From NCBI RefSeq assembly GCF_003014695.1, contig NZ_PYAS01000010.1, positions 277,336 through 341,335 of the forward strand: a DNA stretch of 64,000 nucleotides. The letters are read 5' to 3'. Made by a program: the position numbers and the translations under genes. The stretch's first letter is position 1. The number at the start of each line of letters is the position of its first letter. A model generated the notes under the pieces. That model did no database searches. It was given only the letters and a program-made list of their open reading frames with translations, and was not told the DNA's origin. Below are positions 47,254 through 56,220 of the stretch, piece after piece. This DNA comes from Dyadobacter jiangsuensis. GTDB taxonomy: Bacteria; Bacteroidota; Bacteroidia; Cytophagales; Spirosomataceae.

Positions 47254-47550
47254 ATGTCAACTTTAGCAGAAATACAAGTGAATGTACAACCGCTAGCTGA
47301 CCGCGTTCTTATCGAACCTGCCCCAGCCGAAGAAAAAACAGCATTTGGTATCATTATCCCTGATACTGCAAAGGAAAAGCCACAACGCGGAACCGTATTG
47401 GCAGTAGGCCCCGGTAAAAAAGACGAGCCTCTTACAGTAAAAGTTGGAGATACCGTATTGTACGGTAAGTACTCAGGCACTGAATTGGCATACGAAGGAA
47501 AAGACGTCCTGATTATGCGCGAGTCGGATATCTACGCGATCGTAGGTTAA
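47254..47550 (+). CDS. groES: Co-chaperonin GroES
   Basis: 98 residues with the full Cpn10 fold: VQPLADRVLIEPAPAEEKTAFGIIIPDTAKEKPQRGTV, the mobile loop, and DVLIMRESDIYAIVG at the end. It forms the heptameric lid of the GroEL folding chamber in the cytoplasm. The first ten residues (MSTLAEIQVN) are a short extension compared with E. coli GroES. groEL follows 54 bp later. The upstream region lacks CIRCE, so heat-shock control by HrcA is not indicated by sequence. Confidence 0.97.
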   Translation: MSTLAEIQVNVQPLADRVLIEPAPAEEKTAFGIIIPDTAKEKPQRGTVLAVGPGKKDEPLTVKVGDTVLYGKYSGTELAYEGKDVLIMRESDIYAIVG

Positions 47551-47604
47551 TCCAACGCTCTCAAATTCAACAGTTTCTCTTAAAGTTTTTCAAATTAAAA
47601 AGTT

Positions 47605-49236
47605 ATGTCTAAGAAAATATTTTTTGACACAGAAGCACGCGATAAGATCAAAAAAGGCGTGGACACCCTGGCTGACGCCGTTAAGGTTACATTGGGCCCT
47701 CGCGGTCGTAACGTGGTAATCGACAAGAAATTCGGTTCTCCAAGCATCACCAAGGATGGTGTTACTGTTGCCAAAGAAATCGACCTGAAAGATCCTATCG
47801 AAAACATGGGAGCTCAGCTGGTGAAAGAAGTAGCTTCCAAAACTGCTGATTCAGCGGGTGATGGTACTACTACTGCTACCGTTCTTGCACAAGCGATCTA
47901 CTCGATCGGTGTGAAAAACGTAGCGGCTGGCGCTAACCCAATGGACCTGAAACGCGGTATCGACAAAGCGGTTGGTACGATCGTGAAAGACCTGGAAACT
48001 CAGAAAAAAAATATTTCTACTTCAAAAGAAATCGCTCAGGTTGCAACTATCTCTGCAAACCATGACGAGGAGATCGGTAACATGATCGCCGAAGCGATGG
48101 AAAAAGTAGGTAAAGAAGGTGTGATCACCGTTGAAGAAGCTCGCGGAACTGAAACAGAAGTTAAAACTGTGGAAGGTATGCAGTTCGACCGTGGTTACCT
48201 GTCTCCATACTTCGTAACCAACACTGAGAAAATGGAAGCTGAGTTGGAGCGTCCATTCATCCTGATCTCTGAGAAGAAAGTTTCTTCTATGAAAGAACTT
48301 CTTCCTGTGTTGGAAGCAGTTGCACAAACCGGCCGTCCTTTGCTTATCCTTGCAGAAGACGTTGACGGAGAAGCATTGGCTACATTGGTAGTAAACAAAA
48401 TCCGCGGTGCATTGAAAGTAGCGGCTGTTAAAGCTCCTGGTTTCGGTGACCGTCGCAAAGCAATGCTGGAAGATATCGCTATCATCACTGGCGGTACCGT
48501 TATCAGCGAAGAGCGTGGTTTCAAACTTGAAAACGCTACTTTGGACTACCTCGGTACTTGCGAAAAAGCGATTATCGACAAAGACAACACAACCTTGGTT
48601 AACGGAAGCGGTGCATCTGAAGACATTCAGGCACGTGTTAACCAAATCAAAGCGCAGATCGAAAACACTACATCTGACTACGATCGCGAAAAACTTCAGG
48701 AGCGTCTGGCGAAACTGTCAGGTGGTGTAGCTATCCTTTATATCGGTGCTGCTACTGAGGTTGAAATGAAAGAGAAAAAAGACCGCGTTGACGACGCCCT
48801 TCACGCAACACGTGCTGCGGTAGAAGAAGGTATCGTTGCTGGTGGTGGTGTAGCGTTCATCCGCGCAACTGCTTCTCTCGACGGCCTGAAAGGCTCTAAC
48901 GAAGACGAAACAACCGGTATCAACATCATCCGCGCTGCACTCGAAGCTCCTTTGAGAACGATCGTGTCTAACGCTGGTGGCGAGCCTTCAGTTGTTATCA
49001 ACAAAGTAAAAGATGGTTCAGGTGCTTTCGGTTACAACGCGAAAGACAACACTTACCAAGACCTTCTTGAGGCTGGTATCATCGATCCTAAGAAAGTATC
49101 TCGTCTGGCTCTCGAAAACGCAGCATCTATCGCTGGTCTGTTGTTGACAACAGAATGCGTTATCGCTGACGAACCAGAAGAAGCTCCTGCGGCAGGTGGC
49201 CACAGCCACGGCGGCGGAATGGGCGGCATGATGTAA
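47605..49236 (+). CDS. groEL: Chaperonin GroEL
   Basis: 543 residues. It has the GDGTTTATVLAQAI nucleotide-binding segment (about 85-99), DRRKAMLEDIAIITGG (about 282-297) and the flexible Gly/Met-rich tail ending in GGGMGGMM. Length and motifs are those of a standard group I chaperonin. It works with GroES to fold cytoplasmic proteins. Codon use is strongly biased (for example GTA, GCT and CGT), as expected for a highly expressed gene. A strong terminator follows. Confidence 0.98.
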   Translation: MSKKIFFDTEARDKIKKGVDTLADAVKVTLGPRGRNVVIDKKFGSPSITKDGVTVAKEIDLKDPIENMGAQLVKEVASKTADSAGDGTTTATVLAQAIYSIGVKNVAAGANPMDLKRGIDKAVGTIVKDLETQKKNISTSKEIAQVATISANHDEEIGNMIAEAMEKVGKEGVITVEEARGTETEVKTVEGMQFDRGYLSPYFVTNTEKMEAELERPFILISEKKVSSMKELLPVLEAVAQTGRPLLILAEDVDGEALATLVVNKIRGALKVAAVKAPGFGDRRKAMLEDIAIITGGTVISEERGFKLENATLDYLGTCEKAIIDKDNTTLVNGSGASEDIQARVNQIKAQIENTTSDYDREKLQERLAKLSGGVAILYIGAATEVEMKEKKDRVDDALHATRAAVEEGIVAGGGVAFIRATASLDGLKGSNEDETTGINIIRAALEAPLRTIVSNAGGEPSVVINKVKDGSGAFGYNAKDNTYQDLLEAGIIDPKKVSRLALENAASIAGLLLTTECVIADEPEEAPAAGGHSHGGGMGGMM

Positions 49237-49263
49237 TCAGCCTCCGTTTCTTCGGAACATATA

Positions 49264-49299
49264 AAAAGCGGCTGTCAGGTAACTGGCAGCCGCTTTTTT
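49264..49299 (+). terminator. Rho-independent terminator after groEL
   Basis: A 15-bp stem (49264-49278 with 49283-49297, one T-G pair) with a GTAA loop is followed by T residues to 49299. It ends before the convergent ABC-ATPase gene. Confidence 0.92.
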
Positions 49300-49316
49300 G
49301 TGGGTATTAAAATGTT

Positions 49317-49988
49317 TTATGCCAAATGCTGGACCATCAACCCATCCTGCATTACTAATCTCCTGTCGGCCATTTCGGCTAATTCTTCATTGTGCGTCAC
49401 AATGATAAACGTCTGCCCCGTTTCATCCCGAAGCTTAAAGAACAATTGATGCAAATCCAATGCATTATGAGAATCGAGGTTACCAGACGGTTCATCGGCT
49501 AGTACAATCGCTGGTCGGTTCAATAATGCACGGGCTACGGCCACGCGCTGCTGTTCACCGCCGGAGAGTTGGGAAGGCAAATGGTCCATTCTTCCGCCGA
49601 GGCCAAGCAATTCAAGCAATTCTTTCGCCCGTGCCTGAATGTCCTTTTCATTCACATTCCCATTGATATAACCCGGCATACATACGTTTTCCAATGCGGT
49701 AAACTCAGCCAGCAGGTTATGGAACTGGAAAATGAAGCCGATCTTTTCATTCCGGAAGCGTGCGAGCTCTTTATCCTTTTGGGCGAAGACGTTCGAGCCT
49801 TCAATGAAGACCTCCCCTTGCTCCGGCCGGTCGAGCGTTCCGAGGATGTGCAGGAAGGTACTCTTGCCCGCGCCCGACGGCCCGACGATCGCTACTACTT
49901 CCCCCTTTTTCACTTCCAGATCAATGCCTTTTAAAACCTGCAATGACCCGTAAGTACGCCTGATCCCGCTCGCCCGAAGTAGCTCCAT
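49317..49988 (-). CDS. ABC transporter ATP-binding protein, LolD/MacB-like
   Basis: 223 residues. Walker A GPSGAGKST is at 36-44, the Q-loop Gln88 in FIFQFHNLL, the signature LSGGEQQ at 141-147 and Walker B IVLADEPSGNLD at 161-172. The FIFQFHNLLAEFTALENV segment is typical of the LolD/MacB/FtsE class that drives lipoprotein release or mechanotransmission. No permease gene is adjacent, so the partner must be encoded elsewhere. LolD is the likeliest role, with other members of the class as alternatives. It is divergent from sucC, 85 bp apart. Confidence 0.88.
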   Translation of the reverse strand: MELLRASGIRRTYGSLQVLKGIDLEVKKGEVVAIVGPSGAGKSTFLHILGTLDRPEQGEVFIEGSNVFAQKDKELARFRNEKIGFIFQFHNLLAEFTALENVCMPGYINGNVNEKDIQARAKELLELLGLGGRMDHLPSQLSGGEQQRVAVARALLNRPAIVLADEPSGNLDSHNALDLHQLFFKLRDETGQTFIIVTHNEELAEMADRRLVMQDGLMVQHLA

Positions 49989-50073
49989 ATTGAAAAGATA
50001 ATTGCGTCGAAAACTCGCCCGTTTTGATTAAATGCTTAATTTGCCGTGAAAATACCAATTTACTTTTATACTC

Positions 50074-51297
50074 ATGAATATTCACGAATATCAAGGCAAA
50101 AGCGTTCTTAAAAAATACGGTGTGCGTATTCAGGAAGGCCTCGTAGCCGACACTCCGGATAAGGCGGTAGAAGTTGCACGTGAGCTCAGCCAGCAGACAG
50201 GCACCAAGTGGTATGTTGTAAAATCCCAGATCCACGCAGGTGGCCGCGGTAAGGGCCGTATCGTCGGCAGCGAGCAGCGCGGTGTGGCGTTGGCTAAGTC
50301 GGTTGAAGATGTCAGGACCATCTCCAACAACATCCTGGGCAAAGTATTGGTAACGCACCAGACCGGTGCAGAAGGCAAGCGAGTAAACAAAGTCCTGATT
50401 GCAGAAGACGTATACTACCCAGGCCCTACCGAGCCGAAAGAATATTACCTGTCGATCCTCTTGGATCGCGGCAGAAACTGCAACGTGATCATGGCCAGCA
50501 CCGAAGGCGGTATGGACATCGAAGAAGTAGCAGAACATACTCCTGAGAAAATCATCAAAGAATGGATCGATCCTAAGGTTGGATTGCAGCCGTTCCAGGC
50601 TCGTAAGGTGGCATTTGCCCTTGGCTTGGAAGGTGACGCGTTCAAGGAAATGGTGAAATTCATCTCTGCATTATACAGAGCTTACGCGGAAAGCGATTCG
50701 TCGATGTTCGAAATCAACCCGGTTTTGAAAACATCCGACAACAAAATCCTCGCAGTAGATGCCAAGGTTGATCTGGACGACAATGCATTGTACCGTCACC
50801 CTGAACTGGCCGAAATGCGTGATACCAACGAAGAAGATCCTTTGGAAGTAGAAGCAGGTGCCAACAACCTGAACTACGTGAAACTGGACGGAAACGTAGG
50901 TTGTATGGTAAACGGAGCCGGTCTGGCGATGGCTACCATGGACTTGATCAAACTTTCGGGCGGTGAGCCTGCCAACTTCCTCGACGTAGGCGGTGGCGCG
51001 AACGCACGCACGGTAGAAGCAGGTTTCCGTATCATCCTCAAAGACCCGAACGTAAAAGCGATCCTGATCAACATCTTCGGCGGTATCGTTCGTTGCGACC
51101 GTGTTGCTGCGGGTGTGGTGGAAGCTTACAAAGCAATCGGTGAGATTCCGGTGCCTATCATCGTTCGTCTGCAAGGAACCAATGCGGAAGAAGGTGCACG
51201 CATCATCAACGAATCCGGTCTGAAAGTATACTCTGCGATCGAGTTCAAAGAAGCAGCTGCAAAAGTTTCAGAAGTTCTGGCTGAGCTGGGCGTTTAA
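50074..51297 (+). CDS. sucC: Succinate-CoA ligase (ADP-forming) subunit beta
   Basis: 407 residues. The ATP-grasp domain begins MNIHEYQGKSVLKKYGVRIQ and continues with KSQIHAGGRGKGR (about 50-62). The CoA-ligase domain carries NGAGLAMATMDLIKLSGGEPANFLDVGGGA (about 275-304) and ILINIFGGIVRCDRVA (about 330-345). It catalyses succinyl-CoA to succinate with ADP phosphorylation in the TCA cycle. The alpha-subunit gene is not adjacent, which is common in Bacteroidota. It converges on the GntP gene through a spacer that holds an inverted repeat. Confidence 0.97.
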   Translation: MNIHEYQGKSVLKKYGVRIQEGLVADTPDKAVEVARELSQQTGTKWYVVKSQIHAGGRGKGRIVGSEQRGVALAKSVEDVRTISNNILGKVLVTHQTGAEGKRVNKVLIAEDVYYPGPTEPKEYYLSILLDRGRNCNVIMASTEGGMDIEEVAEHTPEKIIKEWIDPKVGLQPFQARKVAFALGLEGDAFKEMVKFISALYRAYAESDSSMFEINPVLKTSDNKILAVDAKVDLDDNALYRHPELAEMRDTNEEDPLEVEAGANNLNYVKLDGNVGCMVNGAGLAMATMDLIKLSGGEPANFLDVGGGANARTVEAGFRIILKDPNVKAILINIFGGIVRCDRVAAGVVEAYKAIGEIPVPIIVRLQGTNAEEGARIINESGLKVYSAIEFKEAAAKVSEVLAELGV

Positions 51298-51333
51298 GGA
51301 ACTGTCTCAGGGCTGACATAATGTTAAAACGTT

Positions 51334-51404
51334 AATGTCACCCTGAGCGAAGTCGAAGGTATAGCGTGATGCAAATACCCTTCGACTTCGCTCAGGGTGA
51401 CATT
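51334..51404. repeat. Long inverted repeat in sucC/gntP spacer (CTGAGCGAAGTCGAAGG type)
   Basis: Two arms of about 28 bp (51334-51361 and 51376-51404) are complementary apart from one extra base, with a 14-bp loop. They could form a long hairpin in RNA between convergent genes, so termination is possible although no T run follows. I recognise this motif as a recurrent intergenic repeat in Bacteroidota genomes; copy number here is unknown. Confidence 0.8.
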
Positions 51405-51449
51405 CGTTTTACGACAATACCTGACCTCCTGACCACACCTGACAATTCC

Positions 51450-52784
51450 CTACCCAAGAATCAAATACAACACCATCGTCGCTGCAAAACTGGCAACACC
51501 CTGCAAGCCCGTCAGAATCGTATGCGTGCGATAAGTATCCCTGGCCGAAATACCGGTAAACTGCGACACCACCCAAAACCACGCGTCATTCGTATGCGAA
51601 ACGATCATGGCTCCACTGCCGACCGCCATGACTACCAATGTTATTTGAACAGGCGTTACAAAACCGAGCGATGCCAGTAGTGGCGCCAGGATGCTCGTGG
51701 TGAGCACCATGGCCGATGTAGTAGACCCTTGGGCTGTTTTAAAAAAAACTGCAATCAAAAAAGCGATCACCAGCAGGTAACCTCCCGACATTTCATTGTG
51801 CAGGAGCCATTCGCTAACCATTTCTTTCAAAGAAGTTTCCTTCAAAATCGCACCGAATGCACCTCCCGCGCCTACAAGCACGAGCGTGGTGCCGCAATGC
51901 TCGATGCCGCTTTTGAAACAGGCCATCATGCGCTGCGACGCATTTTCAGGAAAAAGCGAATAGCTGAAAAATATCGCCAGCAGGAAGGATACCAGCGGAC
52001 TCCCGAGGAAGCTCAGCCAGCGTGTAAGTTCTTCCGGGAAATGCAGGATTTTGGCAAACGAGGCCAGGGTAATGAGCAGAATCGGCAATACAATGGGCAT
52101 GAACGCCTTCCAGGCTGGCGGTAGCAGCTGCTCCTGAATCATTTGCGGCTCTTCTACTGCCGCATCATCAATCAACTTCACATTTTTAGCATACTTTCCG
52201 GCAAACCAGGTCGATAGGAAAAGGCTGGGGATGGACACGACCAAGCCGATAAGAATGACCAGGCCAATAGAATCAGGGATGCCGAGGTTACCGGCTGCCG
52301 ACAATGGTCCAGGCGTAGGCGGTACCAATGTATGGGTGGCAAAAAGACCGCCGGAGAGCGACAATGCAATGGTAGCAAGCGGCTTACCGGTTCTTTTCGC
52401 TACGATCTGGTTGAGTTTATGTAAAATAATAAACCCCGAATCGCAGAACACGGGAATGCCCACAATGCCACCGATGACCGACATCGCAAACGCCGGTCTC
52501 TTTTCACCAAACAACTTTAATATCACATCGGCGACCTTGATCGCCGCCCCCGATTTGTCCAGGATAGCTCCTATTACACACCCCAGAATCACCATCAGTC
52601 CAATTTTGGACATCAATTCTCCAAAGCCTTTTCCAATGGTTTCAGCCAGCTTATCGATCGGCAGACCTGCGAAAACGCCGACACCAAGCGCCGCCAGCAG
52701 CAGCCCCACGAGCGGATGCATTTTCAAAACGGTGGAACTGAGAACAATAAACGCAATGGCGGCCAGTACGATGACAAATATCAT
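51450..52784 (-). CDS. GntP-family gluconate/sugar-acid:H+ symporter
   Basis: 444 residues with about 12 membrane helices. The segments FGELMSKIGLMVILGCVIGAILDKSGAA (about 54-81), GIPVFCDSGFIIL (about 109-121) and TLVPPTPGPLSAAGNLGIP (about 151-169) are GntP hallmarks. Family members import gluconate or related sugar acids across the inner membrane. It begins 2 bp after the stop codon of the exported hydrolase gene, so the two are cotranscribed. The pair may release and then import a sugar acid, but the substrate is not known. Confidence 0.92.
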   Translation of the reverse strand: MIFVIVLAAIAFIVLSSTVLKMHPLVGLLLAALGVGVFAGLPIDKLAETIGKGFGELMSKIGLMVILGCVIGAILDKSGAAIKVADVILKLFGEKRPAFAMSVIGGIVGIPVFCDSGFIILHKLNQIVAKRTGKPLATIALSLSGGLFATHTLVPPTPGPLSAAGNLGIPDSIGLVILIGLVVSIPSLFLSTWFAGKYAKNVKLIDDAAVEEPQMIQEQLLPPAWKAFMPIVLPILLITLASFAKILHFPEELTRWLSFLGSPLVSFLLAIFFSYSLFPENASQRMMACFKSGIEHCGTTLVLVGAGGAFGAILKETSLKEMVSEWLLHNEMSGGYLLVIAFLIAVFFKTAQGSTTSAMVLTTSILAPLLASLGFVTPVQITLVVMAVGSGAMIVSHTNDAWFWVVSQFTGISARDTYRTHTILTGLQGVASFAATMVLYLILG

Positions 52785-52786
52785 GC

Positions 52787-53938
52787 TTACAAAAGTTTAA
52801 GCACGGCTTCGTCACCCATTACCGCATTCGCCGGACGCGGATGGCTTGCGTCGAAAACAGCCAGGTCTTTTTGTTCCAAAACCTTTGCAGGCTCCTCGTC
52901 AATTTGCCCGTCTTTATTCGTCACAGCTTTAAGATCCAGTTTCAGATGTTTGGCCATGAATGCGTACATCGCTTTCCGTTTCGATGGGCCATAGTCGTGC
53001 TTTTCGTTGGCCAAATGCACGGCTTCCAGGTTATCCTTTTTGTTGTAGAGCGAATAGATCTTTTGCATAAAAGGGTATTCAACATCCGGCGTGTTCTTGG
53101 TCCAATCGCCGCCATCGGAGATCATGATCATCGGGCGCGGGGCGGTTAATGCGGCAATCTCCACATTATTGGTTTGATATTCCCCTTTTTTGTGGATCGG
53201 CAAGCCGCTTTCACAAACGCAGCCGCCAAAGAAATAGGCCGAAACCATCACCACCGGAACCGAAACTTTCACTCGATTATCCAATGCAGCCAGCAGGAAA
53301 GTCTGCGTCCCGCCACCCGATTCGCCGGTACACGCCACGCGATTCGGATCAACTCCGGGAACAGACAAGAGAAAATCGAGCGACCTAATGCTGTTGATCG
53401 TTTGCAGTTTCAATGCCTTTGCCATTTTGTGTTCGCATTGTTTGGCGTCCCCCTGCCCTACCATGTCCCATACGAACACGATCGCGCCCATACGTGCGAG
53501 CGTCGCGCAACGCTTCTGCGTCTGCTCGCGGAAGCGCCCGTGTGGGTTCTCGCCATGCCCGTGCGGCGCGAGGATGGCTGCATAGGATTTCTGCTGTTTC
53601 AATGGTCGGTACAAATTACCCGTCACGTAAATGCCCGGCATGCTTTCAAACGCGACATTTTCGATGGTGTAGCCGTCCATCGTTCTTTTGGAATGGATAA
53701 TCGGTTTGGAAGCCGGTTTCTCAGGTAATGTTTGCAAATCCATCCCATTCCGAATCTGCTGGCGGATTTGCGCCGCGCGGGCTTCCCATTCCACCCGGGA
53801 AGCAGGGATATGTTTTTCGAGAAATTCTTTGCCTTGTTCTTCGGTGAAATAGGCGCCCTGGCAGAGTTCGGCTTGCTGAGCAAATGTCGTGGAGGCGAGG
53901 CCGAACAGGCCGAGAAGGATGGTATATCTGATTTTCAT
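52787..53938 (-). CDS. Exported alpha/beta hydrolase, acetyl-xylan-esterase-like
   Basis: 383 residues from ATG at 53938. Signal peptide 1-20 (STTFAQ). An N-terminal extension (about 25-95) precedes the alpha/beta hydrolase core. HGHGENP lies near residue 126, the nucleophile elbow GESGGG has Ser207, and the catalytic His is probably His314 in NEKHDYG. This architecture fits the large Bacteroidota esterase-like group (acetyl-xylan esterase or related). The substrate is unknown. It lies upstream of gntP with a 2-bp gap, which suggests a scavenging role for a sugar or sugar-acid derivative. Confidence 0.86.
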   Translation of the reverse strand: MKIRYTILLGLFGLASTTFAQQAELCQGAYFTEEQGKEFLEKHIPASRVEWEARAAQIRQQIRNGMDLQTLPEKPASKPIIHSKRTMDGYTIENVAFESMPGIYVTGNLYRPLKQQKSYAAILAPHGHGENPHGRFREQTQKRCATLARMGAIVFVWDMVGQGDAKQCEHKMAKALKLQTINSIRSLDFLLSVPGVDPNRVACTGESGGGTQTFLLAALDNRVKVSVPVVMVSAYFFGGCVCESGLPIHKKGEYQTNNVEIAALTAPRPMIMISDGGDWTKNTPDVEYPFMQKIYSLYNKKDNLEAVHLANEKHDYGPSKRKAMYAFMAKHLKLDLKAVTNKDGQIDEEPAKVLEQKDLAVFDASHPRPANAVMGDEAVLKLL

Positions 53939-54005
53939 GCAAATTGCAGTTTGGTCAGAAAAGCGCGTCAAGTATAGAGAATACTGTTACAATACGACCA
54001 TATTT

Positions 54006-54160
54006 GGCCCGGAGGGCCATCCTGTTTCTAGCAAAATACGATATTGATGATGTTCGCACCCCAGCGGGGTGTCCTGTATTGTTCCGCAGGAGGCTCCCCC
54101 GGAGCCAAAATACAGTTTGTTATAATCTTGGTTCCTATAAACAGGACGCCCCTCCAGGGC
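54006..54160. repeat. Cluster of four GC-rich short hairpins with a TCCTGT flank
   Basis: Four compact inverted repeats: 54006-54018 (5-bp arms), 54057-54071 (6-bp arms), 54092-54106 (6-bp arms) and 54148-54160 (4-bp arms). Three are flanked by TCCTGT-like bases (54020-54025, 54072-54077 and, in reverse, 54141-54146). No gene is seen in 53939-54174. The arrangement resembles a REP-type intergenic element. Confidence 0.65.
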
Positions 54161-54174
54161 AGCACTTTCGGCCG

Positions 54175-55074
54175 TTACTCGTTCGTTTCCCGCAACCCAA
54201 TCGGAATCGCAACTTTCACATATTCCTTCAATATCACTGCTTCCAGCTCCTCGACCAGCCCTTTATATTCCCCATCAATCTGAAAATGCGCGGCTTTCTG
54301 GACACATTCAATCTTCGCTTTCTCGACAGAAATCACTTTCATAATTTCAGGGTTAAAATCCGTGCTGCCGGCCAGGATCTTGGCTGTTTCAATAAAATCC
54401 AGCTTCTTGGCAATCACCAATTCGAAAAAACCGTCGCACATATCTCCTATCGGATTGATACTCACTCCTGTACCATACTTTTTGGCGTTGGCGATGATGA
54501 CTATCAATGCTTCGGTTTCAAGGACTTCTTCGTCCGTTGTGATTTTTACGTCGAAGTTTTCGTGCTCACTCAATGTCCTGAGCATTTCCCGTGCATAGCC
54601 CAATTTTCCACGCGTATCGCTGTCTTCGTAGTTTTTAACCAGCAATGCATTTAGACCAATATCTGCTAAATGAAGGCTAATTTCCCCATTAATCGATACG
54701 GCATCTATCGCAGAAACCTCTCCTTCAAATGCCACCTCCAATGCCTGATCAATGGAGCCTGAAAGACCGAAATCGACGGAAAGCCCATTGGCAGACCCGG
54801 CAGGGATAATGCAAAGAATGGCATCGGTACCGTGTAATGCTTGTGCTACCATGGAAATAGTTCCGTCGCCGCCGGCTACCAGCACGCGCTCCGGCCTGAT
54901 ATTTTCAACCATTTCGCGGATGGTCTGCTGATCGTCGTCGCCGGTGGTGTTGTAAATGCGCAGGTCGCAGCCCTCGGCTTCCGATTTTTCAATAACCCTT
55001 TCAAAAATTACATCCTTGTTCACGTCCCCGGAAATGGGATTTACTACCAGCAAAACTTTCGGTTGTGAAGACAT
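54175..55074 (-). CDS. Diacylglycerol-kinase-family lipid kinase (YegS/DgkB-like)
   Basis: 299 residues. LLVVNPISGDVNKD (8-21) and the nucleotide-binding GGDGTISMVAQAL (68-80) are the DAGK catalytic-domain motifs. IIPAGSANGLSVDFGLSG (about 97-114) and the beta-rich C-terminal domain (about 130-290) complete the fold. Soluble and cytoplasmic, it phosphorylates diacylglycerol or another lipid. It is divergent from an App1-type phosphatase whose yeast relative makes diacylglycerol from phosphatidate, 45 bp away. Confidence 0.92.
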   Translation of the reverse strand: MSSQPKVLLVVNPISGDVNKDVIFERVIEKSEAEGCDLRIYNTTGDDDQQTIREMVENIRPERVLVAGGDGTISMVAQALHGTDAILCIIPAGSANGLSVDFGLSGSIDQALEVAFEGEVSAIDAVSINGEISLHLADIGLNALLVKNYEDSDTRGKLGYAREMLRTLSEHENFDVKITTDEEVLETEALIVIIANAKKYGTGVSINPIGDMCDGFFELVIAKKLDFIETAKILAGSTDFNPEIMKVISVEKAKIECVQKAAHFQIDGEYKGLVEELEAVILKEYVKVAIPIGLRETNE

Positions 55075-55119
55075 ATTCGATAAATTAGGGACCTGATGTC
55101 GTAGAGGATAAAGATAGTT

Positions 55120-56157
55120 ATGAAACGTTGTGACTTAAAACTATACCGTGGCTACGCCAACAAAAAGGAACTCGTTGTGTTTGGCCATGTGGTGAAAAAA
55201 TACCCTTCCGGTGACCGGAAATATACCAGACGTGGATTTCGCTACGCAAAAACCATCATCGAGCTCTTCTCCATTAAAACCATTCCGTTTTTGAAGATTG
55301 TCCTGCATTTGGGGGATAAGACCTTCGAAACGACTGCCGAAGCCGACGGCTACTTCCGTTTTCAGGTCCCGCTCGACGCCGAAATGCCGGGCGGCTGGCA
55401 CACCTACCGCGTAACACTAGACGACGAAATGAACGGCAAAAAATACCACGCCGAAAGCTCGGAAGAATTTTTCATGCCTTACAAAAGCTCTTACGGCATC
55501 ATTTCCGATATCGACGACACATTCCTGATTTCGCATAGTCGCCGTTCTTTCAAGAAGTTATTTGTTTTGCTGTCCAAAAACGTACAGGCTCGGAAGCCTT
55601 TTGACGACGTGGTGAAGCATTACCAGCTGCTGTCCTTCGCGAGTCGCACGCACCCACACAAAGACAGCAACATCTTCTTTTATGTGTCGAGCAGTGAATG
55701 GAATTTGTATGATATGATCGTTCGGTTTGCAGAGTTAAACGGGCTTCCCAAGGCTGTTTTAAAACTAAAAAAAATCAAATCGGGCCTTGATGATTTTGTA
55801 ATGACGGGGAGCGGCTCGCATGAACATAAGTTGCGAAAAATCCACAATATCATCAATTTCTACCCCGAATTGCAGTTTATATTGCTCGGAGACGACTCTC
55901 AGAAAGACCCGGAGATTTACGAGGAGATTTGCCGCACGTTCCCGCAGAGCATACGCGCCGTGTACATGCGCCAGACGCGCAGGAGGGCCAAACCGCACAC
56001 GGCTGCATTGCTGAAAAACATCCAGGACCTCGGCATTGATACCTGCTACTTCGCGCACAGCAATAAGGCAATCATCCATTCGCTCGACCAGGGCATCGTT
56101 TTCCAGACACCGGAAGAGCCGGAAGTGAAGGAAATTGTGGAGAAAGCGGTTTCCTGA
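55120..56157 (+). CDS. App1-like phosphatase (DUF2183)
   Basis: 345 residues. A beta-rich N-terminal domain (about 15-115) precedes the catalytic HAD-like domain. SDIDDTF (Asp130 and Asp132, the DxDxT nucleophile motif) and FILLGDDSQKDPEIYEEI (about 252-269) are the conserved blocks of the App1/DUF2183 family. In yeast App1 is a phosphatidate phosphatase; bacterial members are uncharacterised. No signal peptide is seen. Divergent from the lipid kinase gene, and followed 63 bp later by a response regulator gene. Confidence 0.88.
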   Translation: MKRCDLKLYRGYANKKELVVFGHVVKKYPSGDRKYTRRGFRYAKTIIELFSIKTIPFLKIVLHLGDKTFETTAEADGYFRFQVPLDAEMPGGWHTYRVTLDDEMNGKKYHAESSEEFFMPYKSSYGIISDIDDTFLISHSRRSFKKLFVLLSKNVQARKPFDDVVKHYQLLSFASRTHPHKDSNIFFYVSSSEWNLYDMIVRFAELNGLPKAVLKLKKIKSGLDDFVMTGSGSHEHKLRKIHNIINFYPELQFILLGDDSQKDPEIYEEICRTFPQSIRAVYMRQTRRRAKPHTAALLKNIQDLGIDTCYFAHSNKAIIHSLDQGIVFQTPEEPEVKEIVEKAVS

Positions 56158-56220
56158 CGGTTGTTTTTTGGCATTTTTCAGCACTTTCGTAACTTGACCT
56201 CTCCCTTTTTTGGAATACAC

